Below, in pieces: positions 1 through 11,590 of a stretch of DNA of 64,000 nt (position 1 is its first letter; every line of letters begins with the position of its first letter). Position numbers and translations under genes: made by a program. Origin of the DNA: Halichondria panicea (Eukaryota > Porifera > Demospongiae > Suberitida > Halichondriidae); NCBI RefSeq assembly GCF_963675165.1, contig NC_087382.1, positions 1,178,001-1,242,000 of the forward strand. Reading direction: 5' to 3'. The notes under the pieces are model-generated. The model worked only from the letters and a program-made list of their open reading frames with translations. It was not told where the DNA came from and did not search any database.

Positions 1-2
1 CT

Positions 3-212
3 ATACCCTCGTGCAACCTCGCAGCCATACTCCTATACCCTCGTGCAACCTCATGGCCATACTCCTATACACTCGTGCAACCTCGCGGCCATACTCCAAT
101 ACCCTCGTGCAACCTCACGTGCAATCTCATGGCCATACTCCTATACCCTTCTGCAACCTCGTGGCCATACTCCTATACCCTCGTGCAACCTCATGGCCAT
201 ATATACCTTTTT
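3..212. repeat. 32-bp minisatellite
   Basis: About six head-to-tail copies of a 32-bp unit (tataccctcgtgcaacctcg followed by cagccatactcc) with a few substitutions such as cgcagcc/catggcc. Because 32 is not a multiple of three and the unit lacks stops, overlapping long reading frames appear here; they are not genes. The array may extend beyond the left edge of the window. Confidence 0.9.
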
Positions 213-215
213 TTT

Positions 216-380
216 TAAGTGTCCTAATTGAACAGCTCAGCAGAACTTCAAAGGATAATCGCATTCATGATACTATCCAATCTGCCACAGAATCCAATAT
301 CATGCAACATTCACAAGTTGATAGCACGCTCCCTCCCAGATTGTTGTTGTAAAATTTACAACAATTTGACCAGTAAAGGG
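216..380 (+). repeat. Dispersed repeat, inverted partner at 58166-58329
   Basis: About 160 bp, from taagtgtcctaattgaacag to gaccagtaaaggg, is nearly identical to the reverse complement of 58166-58329. Both copies abut an A/T homopolymer, which suggests a mobile element tail. Short open frames in it are shared by both copies but have no recognisable product. Confidence 0.8.
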
Positions 381-518
381 TTAAGAGTGCATGCATGCAT
401 TACTTACTGGTATTAGCTATTCTAGTGACATTTTCTCATTGACAGTGACTCATAACCACTGACTGCAATTGTTCATCACTTCAAGTTGCATGTTAAAGCA
501 TTTTCTCTGGATATCGTC

Positions 519-864
519 ATGAAGATTTCAATGATTGCCAATGTGGCTCTGCTATATCTCTCGTGGCCTTGGCCTCTTCTGCTCAGTCCTCATGACCATG
601 GTTATTATCAGCAGCTGATAGATGCCCTGGAGCTGGAGCAACAAGATGACTCAGGTATATAATAATGTATTATCTTGTTACTAACCACCACTAGAATTAA
701 TGAAAGTGGCACCATTATAATTTGATAGCTTGCACTATTAAGTTGGTTCATGTTAAATTGATAGTTGACATGAGAATAATCATACATTACTTTGACTACA
801 GCTCGTCAGCAACACTATTATCAGCTGAAAAATGGCCCAGCTGCTCATATCAATGAAAAAACGG
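519..864 (+). CDS. 5' part of a putative secreted protein gene (two exons)
   Basis: Exon 1 (519-654) starts with ATG and encodes MKISMIANVALLYLSWPWPL and more, a short basic start and a hydrophobic stretch that looks like a signal peptide, then a His/Tyr/Gln/Glu-rich stretch. It ends at a good donor (tcag|gtatat) in phase 1. Exon 2 (802-864) follows an acceptor gactacag, continues the same frame with ARQQHYYQLKNGPAAHINEK, and ends in phase 1 at acgg|gtatga. The repeated Q/Y/H composition in both exons and the matching phases support one gene. I do not recognise the family and cannot find later exons; a secreted or type II membrane product is inferred. Confidence 0.5.
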
Positions 865-1539
865 GTATGACATTATAAGCAGAATACAAAAAGTTTGTAA
901 TACAGTAGAACCTCGCTAATCCAAATAGAGCCGGACCAGACCCTATCCAATTATAATTTTTTATTTCATTACCGTAATTGATGTAATTACAGCGCCACCA
1001 TAATTTAAGCGCCACGTCATCATCAGCATAATTTTTTAGGTCCTAAAAAAGCACCAACCGTTGTTGGAATTATTTTTTTCTGGCGCTTATAAAAAGGCTT
1101 GTTTGAGACATCAAGACAATCATCCTGCATCTTTGACTTCCTTCACTTCTAACCTAATTACAAGTACACTTCCTAGTAAAATATGCGACATGCATATGTA
1201 GACACATAATTTATTATAGACAAGACAATTCACTGCGGATTTAACGCAAGCTGTGGATATAGTGTATGACCCATTCCTGCGCATGGGCATCTGAAGGCCA
1301 AACGAGACCAAGCAGCAGACCGCAGAGGTCCTTAGTGATGTGAGCTCTCACGCTAATCAGAGCATGCACGTGATGAAGTTAATCAGCCAAAAATTATACT
1401 GAAGAAAATTGGGGAAGTTAATTATGGACCATACTCTATTGAGTTACGCATACGTATCAATTTAAGGCTTTAGCAATCACACTAATACAAAAATGTTGGT
1501 TTGAAGCATATAAAGTCTCTTGTCACTCGTAGCTGCAAG

Positions 1540-1805
1540 TGTGCTCTTTCACTGTCAGAAACGCAAAGTCTCTTAGAGCCAACCCATGCACTGTCCACGT
1601 AAAGTGATCGTGGGTTGATATCTCGCTCCATTCTATCACTCCGTAGTCGGTTCATTGTAACTCCACATCTGCATGGTGCAGATTGTTGCTCTATACAGAA
1701 TTTCATTTTCCGTAGTACTGAGTTCACTTCCATTTCAGGCATAGGCCACTTTAGTTGATGATCGGTCCGTTTTCAATTTTGTATGATGAAATTGCTGTCA
1801 ATTAT
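1540..1805 (-). pseudogene. Relic of a TRAF-like C-terminus
   Basis: Read on the minus strand, this stretch aligns base by base with the C-terminal part of the TRAF-like gene at 51903-53222. Examples are catcaactaaagtggcctat, tgcctgaaatggaa, attctgtatagag, acaatctgcacca, gtgaaccgacta, and a run corresponding to the conserved end of the protein. Small indels shift the frame, and the RING, zinc-finger and coiled-coil parts are absent. It is an isolated, inverted fragment about 45 kb from the intact cluster, so it is either a transposed or duplicated remnant or one end of a formerly larger TRAF array. Confidence 0.75.
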
Positions 1806-2149
1806 TTCGGGCAAGGTATACCAGGCCGCGCCTTTCTCTTCGCGACTGGAATCGAGGCTAAGCTGCTAGCTATTACATCTGCAAGGGTTAATTTTGGAAT
1901 GCATTGCCCTGCTACGTCCACTCATTTTCCCTTCACTTCCACCTTTTCTGATTTCTGGCTTTCTTATGGGGTGCCATTTGTGTCAAAATTAATACAAATT
2001 GCACGTACATTATAAATGAATACATATATATATAAATGCAGATGGTACATTATATGATATGCAGGTGCCCCATATGTAAATGCAGCATGTGCATATAGCA
2101 AATGAAGTGGTTGCATATACAAATGCAGCACGTACATTTGTATATGTAC

Positions 2150-2625
2150 CTGATATATATAAATGCAGCATTCGCATATAATAAATGCAGCAGTTGCATA
2201 TAATAAATGCAGCAGCCTCATATAATAATTATATGCAGCAGCGTCATATAATAAATGCAGCAGCCTCATATAATAAATGCAAGCAGTCCCATATAATATA
2301 TGTAGCAGTCGCATATAATAAATGCAGCAGTCCCATATAATATATGCAGCAGTCGCATATAATAAATGCAGCAGTCCCATATAATATATGTAGCAGTCGC
2401 ATAATTATAATAAATGCAGCAGTCACATATAATAAATGCAGCAGCCTCATATAATATATGCAGCAGTCGCATATAATAAATGCAGCAGTCGCATATAATA
2501 AATGCAGCAGCCTCATATAATATATGCAGCAGTCGCATATAATAAATGCAGCAGCCTCATATAATATATGCAGCAGTCGCATATAATATATGCAGCAGTC
2601 GCATATAATAATTATGTCTTGGTGC
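2150..2625. repeat. 22-bp satellite (atataataaatgcagcagtcgc)
   Basis: Roughly twenty imperfect copies of a 22-bp unit alternating between gcagcagtcgcatataata, gcagcagcctcatataata and gcagcagtcccatataata variants. Since 22 = 1 mod 3 and the minus-strand unit has no stop, every minus frame is open with a 22-residue period. These open frames are repeat artefacts. Confidence 0.9.
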
Positions 2626-2749
2626 GCATGCGCATTCAAGCGAGGTATTACGGGTATACGGTAGTGTTTTTATGTGTCTTGTGTGTAGACTATAGCTGCT
2701 ACAGCTGCTCAAAGATCAATGAAGTGCAAGTAAGGGTTTCTATAGGCCT

Positions 2750-2885
2750 TCTAGTCATGTTTTCTTGGATTTAATTAGTGTATTTGCAATTTGTTCTCGA
2801 GTTATGCTAAGTGTTCCTTTACTTGCAATGACATTGCAGCCTTTTGAGAAGAGTGTAGAAAAACTTGTCCATGGTGACTGAGTGT
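2750..2885 (-). repeat. Fragment of dispersed repeat family REP-A (reverse)
   Basis: Carries ttcttggatttaattagtg, gcaatttgttctcgagttat and tgcagccttttgagaagagt, which match in reverse the interior of REP-A copies at 8323-8815, 33880-34424 and 45725-46195. Only the interior is present. Confidence 0.7.
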
Positions 2886-3018
2886 TGCTATACTCTATAC
2901 TTATAGTAGTTAGCTCTGCGCTATATATGCATAGTTACAGACAACTTAGTCTCCTTATGCATGTAGCTATATCACTTACTTGGCGGATCCGGATCCCTCC
3001 TCGGGGGTTCGCACTCAC

Positions 3019-3527
3019 TGCAAACTGGAATGGCTATGGCCTTGCTATCGATTTCAAAACACGCTCCTGAGAAGGATAAATTTTTAAACGAAATGCATTA
3101 GCTACAAGTTTAATTCCATTTGCAGTAAATAAATCGTAGGTCACCTCTCACTCCAATAGATGTGTAGAAGTTAATAAATTTTGTGGTCGGGTCAGTGATA
3201 TTGAGTCTGTACTTTAAAACAGGAATCGGCAGGATACTCACGGAAGGAGAAGGGAGGCTGCACGGTACTCCGATCCATCACTAATGAAACAGTACTGGTT
3301 CGGTCCTATATAATTATTGTGCATTGGACATAGAAAGTAAACTGACACATAAAATTATATTGAAAACAGGCTGGCTTACCATTCTCACAAATATGGACGT
3401 ATGTCGTGAAATCCCCATTGCTGTATCTGGCAGACTGGCAAATTACTTTGTCGTATACATTTTTCCTGACCGTAGCCGTGGAGAGAGCAAAGACAGAGCT
3501 CAGAAAGAACAGAGTAAATATCTTCAT
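3019..3527 (-). CDS. Small secreted cysteine-containing peptide, exons 1-3
   Basis: Exon 1 (3527-3380) begins MKIFTLFFLSSVFALSTATV, a textbook signal peptide, and continues with a Cys-containing segment (ICQSARY, HICENG) to a donor g|gtaagc in phase 1. Exon 2 (3280-3242) lies between ttcattag and c|gtgagtatcc. Exon 3 (3066-3019), between ccttctcag and a|gtgagtgc, encodes ACFEIDSKAIAIPVC. Exons 2 and 3 are 39 and 48 bp and all three introns are phase 1, so the frame holds throughout. The stop was not located. Function is unknown; an extracellular disulphide-bonded peptide is inferred. The choice of the internal ATG rests on the signal peptide and the TATA box 41 bp upstream. Confidence 0.55.
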
Positions 3528-3567
3528 CGTTGTGATACGTTTTGTTGAAACAAGCTTGCCTACGACC

Positions 3568-3576
3568 TTTTTTATA
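3568..3576 (-). promoter_or_regulatory. TATA box of the secreted-peptide gene
   Basis: TATAAAAAA on the minus strand, 41 bp upstream of the ATG at 3527. This fits a very short 5' UTR of about 15-25 bases. Confidence 0.5.
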
Positions 3577-3754
3577 GCGAGCAAACATGTGCGCGCATGC
3601 GCAAATGCAAACTTAAGTAGTTGGGCGGAGTCCAATACCTGTACCAAGGAGGAATCCAGCGGCCTGGTCTCGAGGCTAATAGGACCGGACACGCAAAATC
3701 AATTCACTTTTTTGGGGCTCTGGAAAAGTGACCTTCTAGTTTGGATAGTGTGAT

Positions 3755-5139
3755 TTTACCAGGGCAAGAGCGAATTAATACTGTTACATAATTATAATTA
3801 TAGGGTACATGCTGCCTGTATGGTATAAGCATTAATTATTAATTCTACCTCCCTCCCTCAGATTGTAGAGGCTGAGGTATGTGTCATGCAGGTATACGAG
3901 TCGATTGCATGGAGAGTGTCGCTATAGTTACAAGTGTACGACCTACATGACTGTACATACAATTATGATTAACCTGCTGGAGAGTTATAAGCAGCCCATA
4001 AAGGACAGGACTGTCTACTGGTCACGCTGGCTAATCTAACAGGTCACCATTGCAATGAGTCTCTACCAATTTGTGGTTGACGAAAAAGTGACAAAACAAA
4101 AGGCACGCATAATATGCATACTGCACATATAATTATTGTGCGACAGTGTGTAAGCTGGCCTCTCAGATTATGCTGTTAATTGATTGCGGATTTCAGTACT
4201 TTTCAGTGTGCGGGTAACTCATATTCACCCCTCTCCCCATTTTATGCCATGTCATGCAAGGACCCCGATTTGTTTACAAACTTAAGGCACCTCCCCACCT
4301 GGTGAGGGTGCATGTATGTGGAAGAAGGTCCTGTGAGTCATTGGGACAAGTCTCTCAGAGTTCTCTGTCAGAAATTATCATGCATGCTTCTTTCTCATAA
4401 CATGGGTACTGAGGTCAATGTGCATGATGCATGTTTCTTTTAATTTCCAATCTGCATTAGCAACCACAGCTGAACAATGATTGCACATGTACACAATGTA
4501 TACATATGTAAATTGTATATACGTATAAGTTAATTATTTATGTCGTGCAGTCTACCTTAATTGGCTCTGCCTCAGAGCTATGAGGTAATGCTAGAATGTG
4601 TTGGTAGTCTAATCGTGCCGGATACCTATCGACACCTTTTCCAGTGAGTCAACTTTGTGTTCCTAGCATTTAGTACCACTCACCGGCATAATTCTAGGCA
4701 GAACCCTGTACCAGCGTTAGCTACCATGCAGTGAGCTTTGTCCGGAAGGGGCAAGCCAATTTGTGGTCTAGGCTACCACCACTCAACGTTACCAGCATTA
4801 TAGTTACCAATTAGCTTTTAGGCTACGTGACATTCCAAAAGCACCGTATAGGCAGCACTGAAAGTTCACCTCTGCATGAGTATACCTATATATACATGCA
4901 GTGTGTACTGTACTTTAAAGGCCATATGCATTCATGCTTTCACAAAATGGTGTCCGAAGCAATTGTTGCGATACCAGCTATAATGATGTGTACCAAATCA
5001 GATCTGTAATCATGTTACAGTCAACTTATTTAATTGAACAATAAGGGTCCAAGTCCACCTCAGGTCTCACATTCTCAGCGTGATCAGACAGTGTGCCCAG
5101 GTAGTTCTTCCAGATAGATCGATATCACCAGCTATAATA
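3755..5139. other. Intergenic stretch, no supported gene
   Basis: No reading frame with recognisable content, no good splice-site pair with matching phase and no large inverted repeat was found. Short AT-rich and gcatgcat-type words are present, as throughout the window. Confidence 0.5.
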
Positions 5140-5813
5140 ATGAAAGCACCGCAGGTGCTGATGCCTCGGTGGAGATGCCAAAGCTACATAACATAAAAGC
5201 AGGGGCGGATCCAGGAAAAATGAAAGGGGGGGGCTAGTAGAAAGGGGCAAAGTCCCGTACGAGGGTGGGTATGGAAGGGGGAGCATCCCCCTCCCGCCTC
5301 GCCGCAGGCGAAATTTTTTGCTTTTTACAATTTGCTCACACTTTTACCTTTAAACTGTCATATTAATAAGTGAATACTGAATATGAAAAAGTTAATACAA
5401 AAAACTCGTTCTGATCAACAAAAGGATGTATATACTGTAGATGTTACATCTACATTCATGCACTTTTGGTACATGAAAGAATCACAATGCCTACCCAGAC
5501 TGCACTGAGAGTGAGAGGAGATAAGGCTGCTTCCTTGCAACTAGCTGAAAAAGTCTGAGATCTGCTCCATGTTGCAGCTCAACAGCATGCACCTTCACAA
5601 GGCCTAGGAAAAGAGGCCTGGGATATGATCGAGGCTACAAAACATTGCACAAGGAGCTGACTCAGCAACAGCAATAGTTGACGTTCTAACTAGCTAGCTA
5701 GCTACTAGCTAGTACAGTATAGTATGCATGTCCAGCTAGCTAGCCTACATCCTTTATACTCTTAGTAGCTAGACTTGGCTATTGTCTAGCATCTCTTAAG
5801 TCAGTGAGTCTAC

Positions 5814-8188
5814 TAGCCTCGATCCCAGGCCGAGTTTTCGCTTTTATAACGGTTAGGCGAACAACTGGGCCTGGTACTAGTTGTCTGCGCATGCGTCAGT
5901 CCATAGATACTGTACACTCCGTGGATGTGAAACACTTCCGCCCACTACCAAAAGTCCTGAAACACTCATTGCAACGGATGACACGGACGGAGTATCCGGA
6001 ATTCCGTATAGTATACGGAATCTACTGCTGGATACATCAATAATAATCTAACTACATGTGAGTGATCAGATAACTGAAGCTCCCAGTCCAAGTTCTTCCA
6101 GTGCTAACTGATTCTCTGCGCAGGGAGAGCCAAGAGAGATGTTCATGAATGAAAGTGGAAATACAGAAATCATATTGGAACCTGACAAATTTAGATCTAG
6201 CTACATGTACACTGCTGACTTAATTTTTGTGATATTGTATATAGCACAGCATGTATGCACACAGAATATTATATAGGCAGGCATCCATGCATGGAGATAG
6301 ACTTAGTAGTAGACAACTAAATGGAAAACTAAAACTGATTTAAAGTTGAAGGAGGATTCTTCTTCGTCTTATCGCTATACTTGTGCTCGTACACTTGTTT
6401 GTTAGTCTTGCATTGCATCAGGGAATAATTATGCTCCTTTCCGCTTCCTTTGGTGATAGAGCATTACCTAAATTAAAAAAGTATGTTAGAATGCACATAA
6501 TAATTTACTCCGGCCGCTGTACGTACGATCATGTATGCATTATCATCATACAGTACATTTGTATGAGTAAACATGTTCACCACAAAAAGACACGCTTTCC
6601 TGAAATAACAAAACATTTACTGAGGGTCAAAATAGATTCTCCTGGTATAAGGACATCTATATTATTGAATGACCACATCATTTAAGTGATGGAGCTTTTT
6701 GTTGGCAAGATCGCCTAACCACAAGATAGGTACTGTTGAACACCTAATTTTGACCTATCATTCAGTTTGCTGCTAGCCTTATACATTTTCTTAAGTGCTA
6801 AACACATTCTCCCAGTACTTCACTTCATTGACTAACAGGAAAGCAAAGCGAAATGTTCCAACCATAAACCCAACCAAAGATCGCCTAACCACAAACTTGT
6901 TACCTAGTAAGTTACAGACAAAAATGAGCTCCAAAAGGCTATCCACTAATAATGCAGGCTCAATATACATGCTCTATGATAGACTTACCTCCCACCTACG
7001 AGTACAGGAGACCTTCTCCTCCACTGAAGCCACAAGTGCGCAGCTGTGCAAGAAAAACAACACTAAAAGTGTCCATTTCTGCAGCTGGGTGCCGTTGCAG
7101 TGAGTGAACACGAATACTCCGTAATCTACCCGTATACTACCTACGTTTCACATCCACGGAGTGTACAGTATCTATGGTCAGTCGTTCGTCAGATTCTGAC
7201 GAATGGATATTCTCGTTCACTTTCGTGACATTTATATTCGTGTACTATCGTGTACTAGAAGTCAGTTCCCGTTTTATCATTATTGGAATCGATTGGAATG
7301 GCTCTTAGCTGAAGCTTCTCTCTTCTCTGAAGCTTATTCTGAAGACTGAACAACAAGGGAAGAGGTATAAAGCTTTGTCAAGCTTGTTAAGGTCAAATAT
7401 TTTTGTGTGGGCCCTATGGCCGGCTAGGCTATGCTATCAAGTCTTGTTCATGTTTGGCAAGAATGTAGGTAGACTATAGTTTCATCATTAATATGGTGGA
7501 TCAAGTGAAGAGTGTGAGCTAGAGAACTTGGTGCTGCCATCATCAGCTCGTCGACAATGACACTATAACCGAGAAATTTAATATGTATAGATCTACACGT
7601 ATTTAAAATGTCTACTTCTCTGTACAGGAGCAATGGCTAATATCCAGCTATCCCAACAGTGCTCCTCTTGGCTATACTAACGGACGAGACTGGACAGTTT
7701 GAGGTAAGGGTTTAACCGTCTTTGGTTTCTTTTAATATTGTCCTATACTCACAGACACAGGACTGGAGTATGACCTGCTCATTCGAGCGTTGCTGGGTAG
7801 CTCAGAGACATCAAGAGAATCTACGTTTTCTCAAGTAATGAGTTACGAGTTGGGGCCTGGAATCAGAGAAGTCCAGCAGCCTGCTAAATCTTTTTGAAAC
7901 GTAATTTGAAGGCATTCAATCATCCTGAAGTTGCCCTGGGTCACTGTAATTGTGCTGCAGCACAACTGGCAACTCCCCAGGCCTTTGTGAAGCAGCTCCC
8001 TATGTGCATCTTTTGTGTACTCACTCTGTGCATTTTCTGTGTACAAATTTCAATTATTGATTTATTAAATATTTTTGCCGACCACAAATATACAATGAAA
8101 ATTTGACGCATGCGCAGACAACTAGTACCAGGCCCAGTTGTTCGCCTAACCGTTATAAAAGCGAAAACTCGGCCTGGGATCGAGGCTA
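5814..8188. mobile_element. Mutator-like element with 85-bp inverted repeats and 9-bp TSD
   Basis: 5814-5898 and 8104-8188 are perfect inverted copies, starting tagcctcgatcccaggccga. The flanks are tgagtctac at 5805-5813 and again at 8189-8197, a perfect 9-bp target duplication. Long terminal repeats plus a 9-bp duplication fit the Mutator superfamily. The 2.4-kb body holds only short open frames with no recognisable transposase, so it looks non-autonomous. The TIR core recurs in part at 25240-25285, 41505-41535 and 59389-59441. Confidence 0.75.
5902..7181. repeat. Inner inverted repeat within the Mutator-like element
   Basis: catagatactgtacactccg continuing to gtgaaac at 5902-5934 is inverted at about 7149-7181. 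The pair encloses about 1.2 kb and starts just inside the left terminal repeat. It may be a nested older element or an internal structural feature. No coding content was recognised between the arms. Confidence 0.6.
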
Positions 8189-8866
8189 TGAGTCTACATG
8201 CAGATGCATAAGTAACAAGGTTGGTGGCAAAATTGTTGTAACCTCAGACTAGCAATACATGGGTAGTTTTTTCAAAAGGGGGGGGCTTCAGCCCCTCAAA
8301 ATCACCCCTGGATCCGCCCCTGTAAAAGCTACTAATAGCTTGAACATTTTTGCAATAATTATTTTGCTGTGCAAACTCAAAGAGTGGGTAATGATCGACC
8401 ATGATTGTTGTTAAAAACTGATTGATGCCAAACGTTCAAGTAATGGCTTCCATCAGCAGAGCCTTGCAGCTCTCTTTCTCACTCTTGCAGCTACCAATAG
8501 CTAGCGTTCTAGTGCAGAGCTAACTACTAAGTAGAGTAGTAACACTCGGTAAACAAGTTTGGCTACGTGCTCTTCTGAAAAGGCTGCAATGGCATTTCAA
8601 AGCAAAACTAGGCATAACTCGAGAACGAAGCATTATTTTGCAAATCCACGAATTAAAATCCAAGTAAACATGACTAGAAGCCTATAGAAACTCTTACTTG
8701 CACTTGATTCATCCTTGAGCAGCTGTAGCAGTCTACACAGACAGACACACAGACACACAGACACACAAACACACTACTGTATACCTCGCTTGCGCATGCA
8801 CACCGAGGCATAATTATACTGAGCTATATACCATGCACTGTACAATATACAAGTTAGCTAGCTCTT

Positions 8867-9178
8867 AGACACTAGTTGATAAGATCTACATGGGAAGTAC
8901 ATGGGAAAAGTGCCTCAGAGCAGGTATACTATGGGACTTAGTATACCTGCAAATTTACTTATATACCTAGTATTTCGTTGTCAAGTAATTGTATTGTAGT
9001 CAAGCAGTTTTCGCATGCGCACTAGTATCTAAATGAGTTAGACACTGTTTTGTCGGTGTCCATGTGATTTAGAAGCCCTCAGCCACTTTAGTACCCTCGC
9101 TACGCTCGGGATACTAAATCAGTGCCTTTGGGCTTCTAAATCCCATAGACACCTCCAAAACAGTGTCTAACTATTATA
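8867..9178 (+). repeat. Dispersed repeat REP-B, copy 1
   Basis: About 310 bp, from gacactagttgataagatct to cctccaaaacagtgt, is nearly identical to 35218-35536. It contains short palindromes (gcaggtatactatgggactt with agtatacctgc, and tagtaccctcgctacgctcg with gggatactaaa). Repeat type is unknown; a foldback-type DNA element is plausible. Confidence 0.75.
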
Positions 9179-9179
9179 T

Positions 9180-10110
9180 AGATAAACGAAATTACGTACC
9201 GAGCTGCTTCAATAATTAAAAAAGCGCTGCAATTCGAGTACAAAAAAGAAAAAGTTGAAAATTTGAAGTTGAACATGTTCTTAAAAATAATGAAGACACA
9301 CTTATAAAATAAAGATACGCCGTTTTAGTAAGCGCTAATAATCCAGTTTCAACGGTATACTGTTTAAGCTATAGGAGATAGTAAGTGCTGGTCGTTTATA
9401 CAGCTTCAGTGGTCGGTGTATACCAGTGCATGTGGGCAGAACCCTGAACGTATGTTATGCCAGTAATACTATACACCGATGCAAACGACTGTTACATGAT
9501 TATTGCGTCATTCGTGTTTCATCCCCTCCCCCAGTACATACACTCGTGAACACTCTCGGCCACCACAGTATTGTCCACTGGCACAACACAGCTAGTTAGA
9601 CTTGAAGGAAGACTTCACCTCCTATACCAATGAACTGGTCGTTCGTTTCCTCCTTGTATTATGATGATACAACTCAGACGCCGGTTGTCATTGGTTTCCT
9701 ACAAGTAGTGTTATAGTTGGGCTGATTATGTGCATGCATGGATATACTCTATATTTATTGCATGGTATGATTGAGTAATATAAGGAGACCAAGGTATTAT
9801 TGAATGGTCTCAGGAGAGTTGCACCATTGTACATGTACATACCTTTTGCTGGAATCCATGATATTATACTGTGCACTATAATATAAATTAAGGGTTGGTC
9901 CCCAGTCGGGATTCCAGGAATCGAAGGATGCTTCCTTATTATACTGCATGAACAAGTTGGCTGAAGTAGTTTGTTGCATATATGAACATCTGTACATATA
10001 TAGTGATATAGAACTAATGGGTCCATGCAAGGGTGAATGTTAGTGGTTTCACTTTGTCAGGACCATTACAATTGAAGCATATATACGATGTACAATGTGA
10101 GAGCAGCATT
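9180..10110. other. Intergenic stretch, no supported gene
   Basis: AT-rich sequence with short overlapping open frames on both strands but no recognisable domain, splice pattern or large repeat. The two minus-strand frames around 9690-10030 overlap each other and have unremarkable composition. Confidence 0.4.
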
Positions 10111-10290
10111 AATCTAGTATAGTGTATGAAGTTTATACCATTAACATGCAGTGGAAGCATACTTTATGTGGTTTTGGCTGCTGGTTTGACCTATATAATA
10201 GCATTATCTATTGGGTGTGAGGTTTTATACCATTAATATGCAGTGCACGTGGAAGCATACTTTAGGGAGGTTTTGGCTAGACTCAGTATG
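10110..10290 (+). repeat. Outlying copies of the ~105-bp satellite
   Basis: Two copies of a unit containing ggttttataccattaatatg, cagtggaagcatacttta and ggttttggctgctggtttga. This is the same unit that is amplified at 13600-14262. Confidence 0.8.
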
Positions 10291-10309
10291 TATATGCTCT
10301 CGGAGTCAT

Positions 10310-10450
10310 TTCTTGCTGCAAATGAATCTTGGGGCTTTGCTAGCTAACTGCTTCTTTATTTTAGCTCATACCAGCATTGAAAAGGCTGTATATATAAATA
10401 ATTATATAGGGACAAGCTATATACAGCTATAAGTTTTCACGATTGTGCAA
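10310..10450 (+). repeat. Dispersed repeat shared with 57900-58015
   Basis: tgcaaatgaatcttggggct, taactgcttctt, agctcatacca and gaaaaggctgta recur in the same order around 57905-58010. It is a diverged interspersed repeat with no coding content. Confidence 0.6.
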
Positions 10451-11590
10451 AATAATGCAATCTCAGCAGTAATCCGGACCTACATATACATGCATCAGCA
10501 CTTGGCCGCGTTACATATATAGCGTGTGCATGGTTGCTCTTTGGAGGTGGTCGTTAATGGAGGTTCCACTGTATATGCATTGTTTACCTAAATTTAGGTA
10601 CAACATATAGTACATGTATATGCATGCAAATTAATCTGTCAATGGTACCTAAATTTAGGTCCAATGTCAATGGCGTAACACATTGTATATTTCATGCATG
10701 CAGGTACTCAGCACTTGCAAGAAGCCAGTTTGCAGAACTGTCCACAATCTAACTATCACAAGTATATGGACTGCATTGTACTGCTGCTGTTAAGCATTCC
10801 TTTAACTATATTATTACTTGACTCGGCTTCATCTTCATCTGATTAAGCAAGTCAATGGGAAAATTTTAATCTTTGAGAAATCAACGGGGATATTAACTTG
10901 AACTAACGAATCCTAAGAGAAAAGGAACTTTTAACAGTGAATGTGTCACATCCAAAAGTGAATATCAATAAAGTGTGAGCCTATATATACAAGTTAAGAG
11001 CATGCACATAGACATAATTATTTGTACTAACAACAAGTGTCAATGCAACCATGGAGATCAACTATATATACGGGGAGGGAGGTTATTATTGTGACATCAC
11101 TTCCTGTAAAACCCCAAAAAACACATAGAGGCAAAGAATGATGCATAATAATTATTTGATCGATCAATGTTAATTTCGTGTCATCTAATGTTGAGTATCT
11201 TGTGTGTGTTGAAAGCAGCATTGATAAGTTGTATGATTGTAAGCTTTATTGATGCGTGTCTTAAATGGTGTATCTATATTTAATGTGCATATCATTATGC
11301 ATATAAATTATACCGGGGTATATATAATTATGTATTATGCCACCATAATTATACTGTATGGCTGTTGCTTATACATATATACGTTATCGCTGATGATATA
11401 CGTACACAGGTTTGCATGTATGCCCATGCAGCTATAGCTGCCATTAATTGATGGTATAGTTTAATATTGAACACGTAATCAACTCATGTATGCATGCTTT
11501 GGTGAACAACTGATTCGAAATTAGATCTACAAAATAATTATAGTCCACTATTTCAAGTCCTTAGCTAAACGGTAGTTTGTGCCCTTTGGC

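Larger units (their letters stand above)
5200..8322. mobile_element. hAT-like element (CAGGGGCGGATCC ends)
   Basis: Starts caggggcggatccagg and ends cctggatccgcccctg, a perfect 16-bp terminal inverted repeat. It is flanked on both sides by taaaag (5194-5199, 8323-8328). The uninterrupted REP-A copy at 33.9 kb has a single aaag at this place, which supports the insertion. Similar CAGTGGCGGATCC ends bound the elements at 36322 and 43465. No transposase is recognisable. Calling it hAT-like rests on the terminal sequence only. Confidence 0.65.
5140..8815 (+). repeat. REP-A copy interrupted by a nested transposon
   Basis: The left part (5140-5199, gaaagcaccgcaggtgctga then tgcctcggtggag) and the right part (8323-8815, gtgggtaatgatcgaccatg to the acacagacacac run and caccgaggcat) together match the uninterrupted copy at 33880-34424. 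The element at 5200-8322 sits between them. The ends tgcctcggtg and caccgaggca are short inverted repeats, so REP-A is probably a non-autonomous DNA element of about 550 bp. Other pieces are at 2750, 41595 and 45725. Confidence 0.75.

Noticed and set aside
1964-2639. Long minus-strand open frames of 90-138 codons
   Set aside because: They are produced by the 22-bp satellite in all three frames; no independent coding evidence.
6383-7103. 100-residue frames inside the Mutator-like element as a possible transposase
   Set aside because: No DDE-type spacing, zinc finger or other transposase motif was visible.
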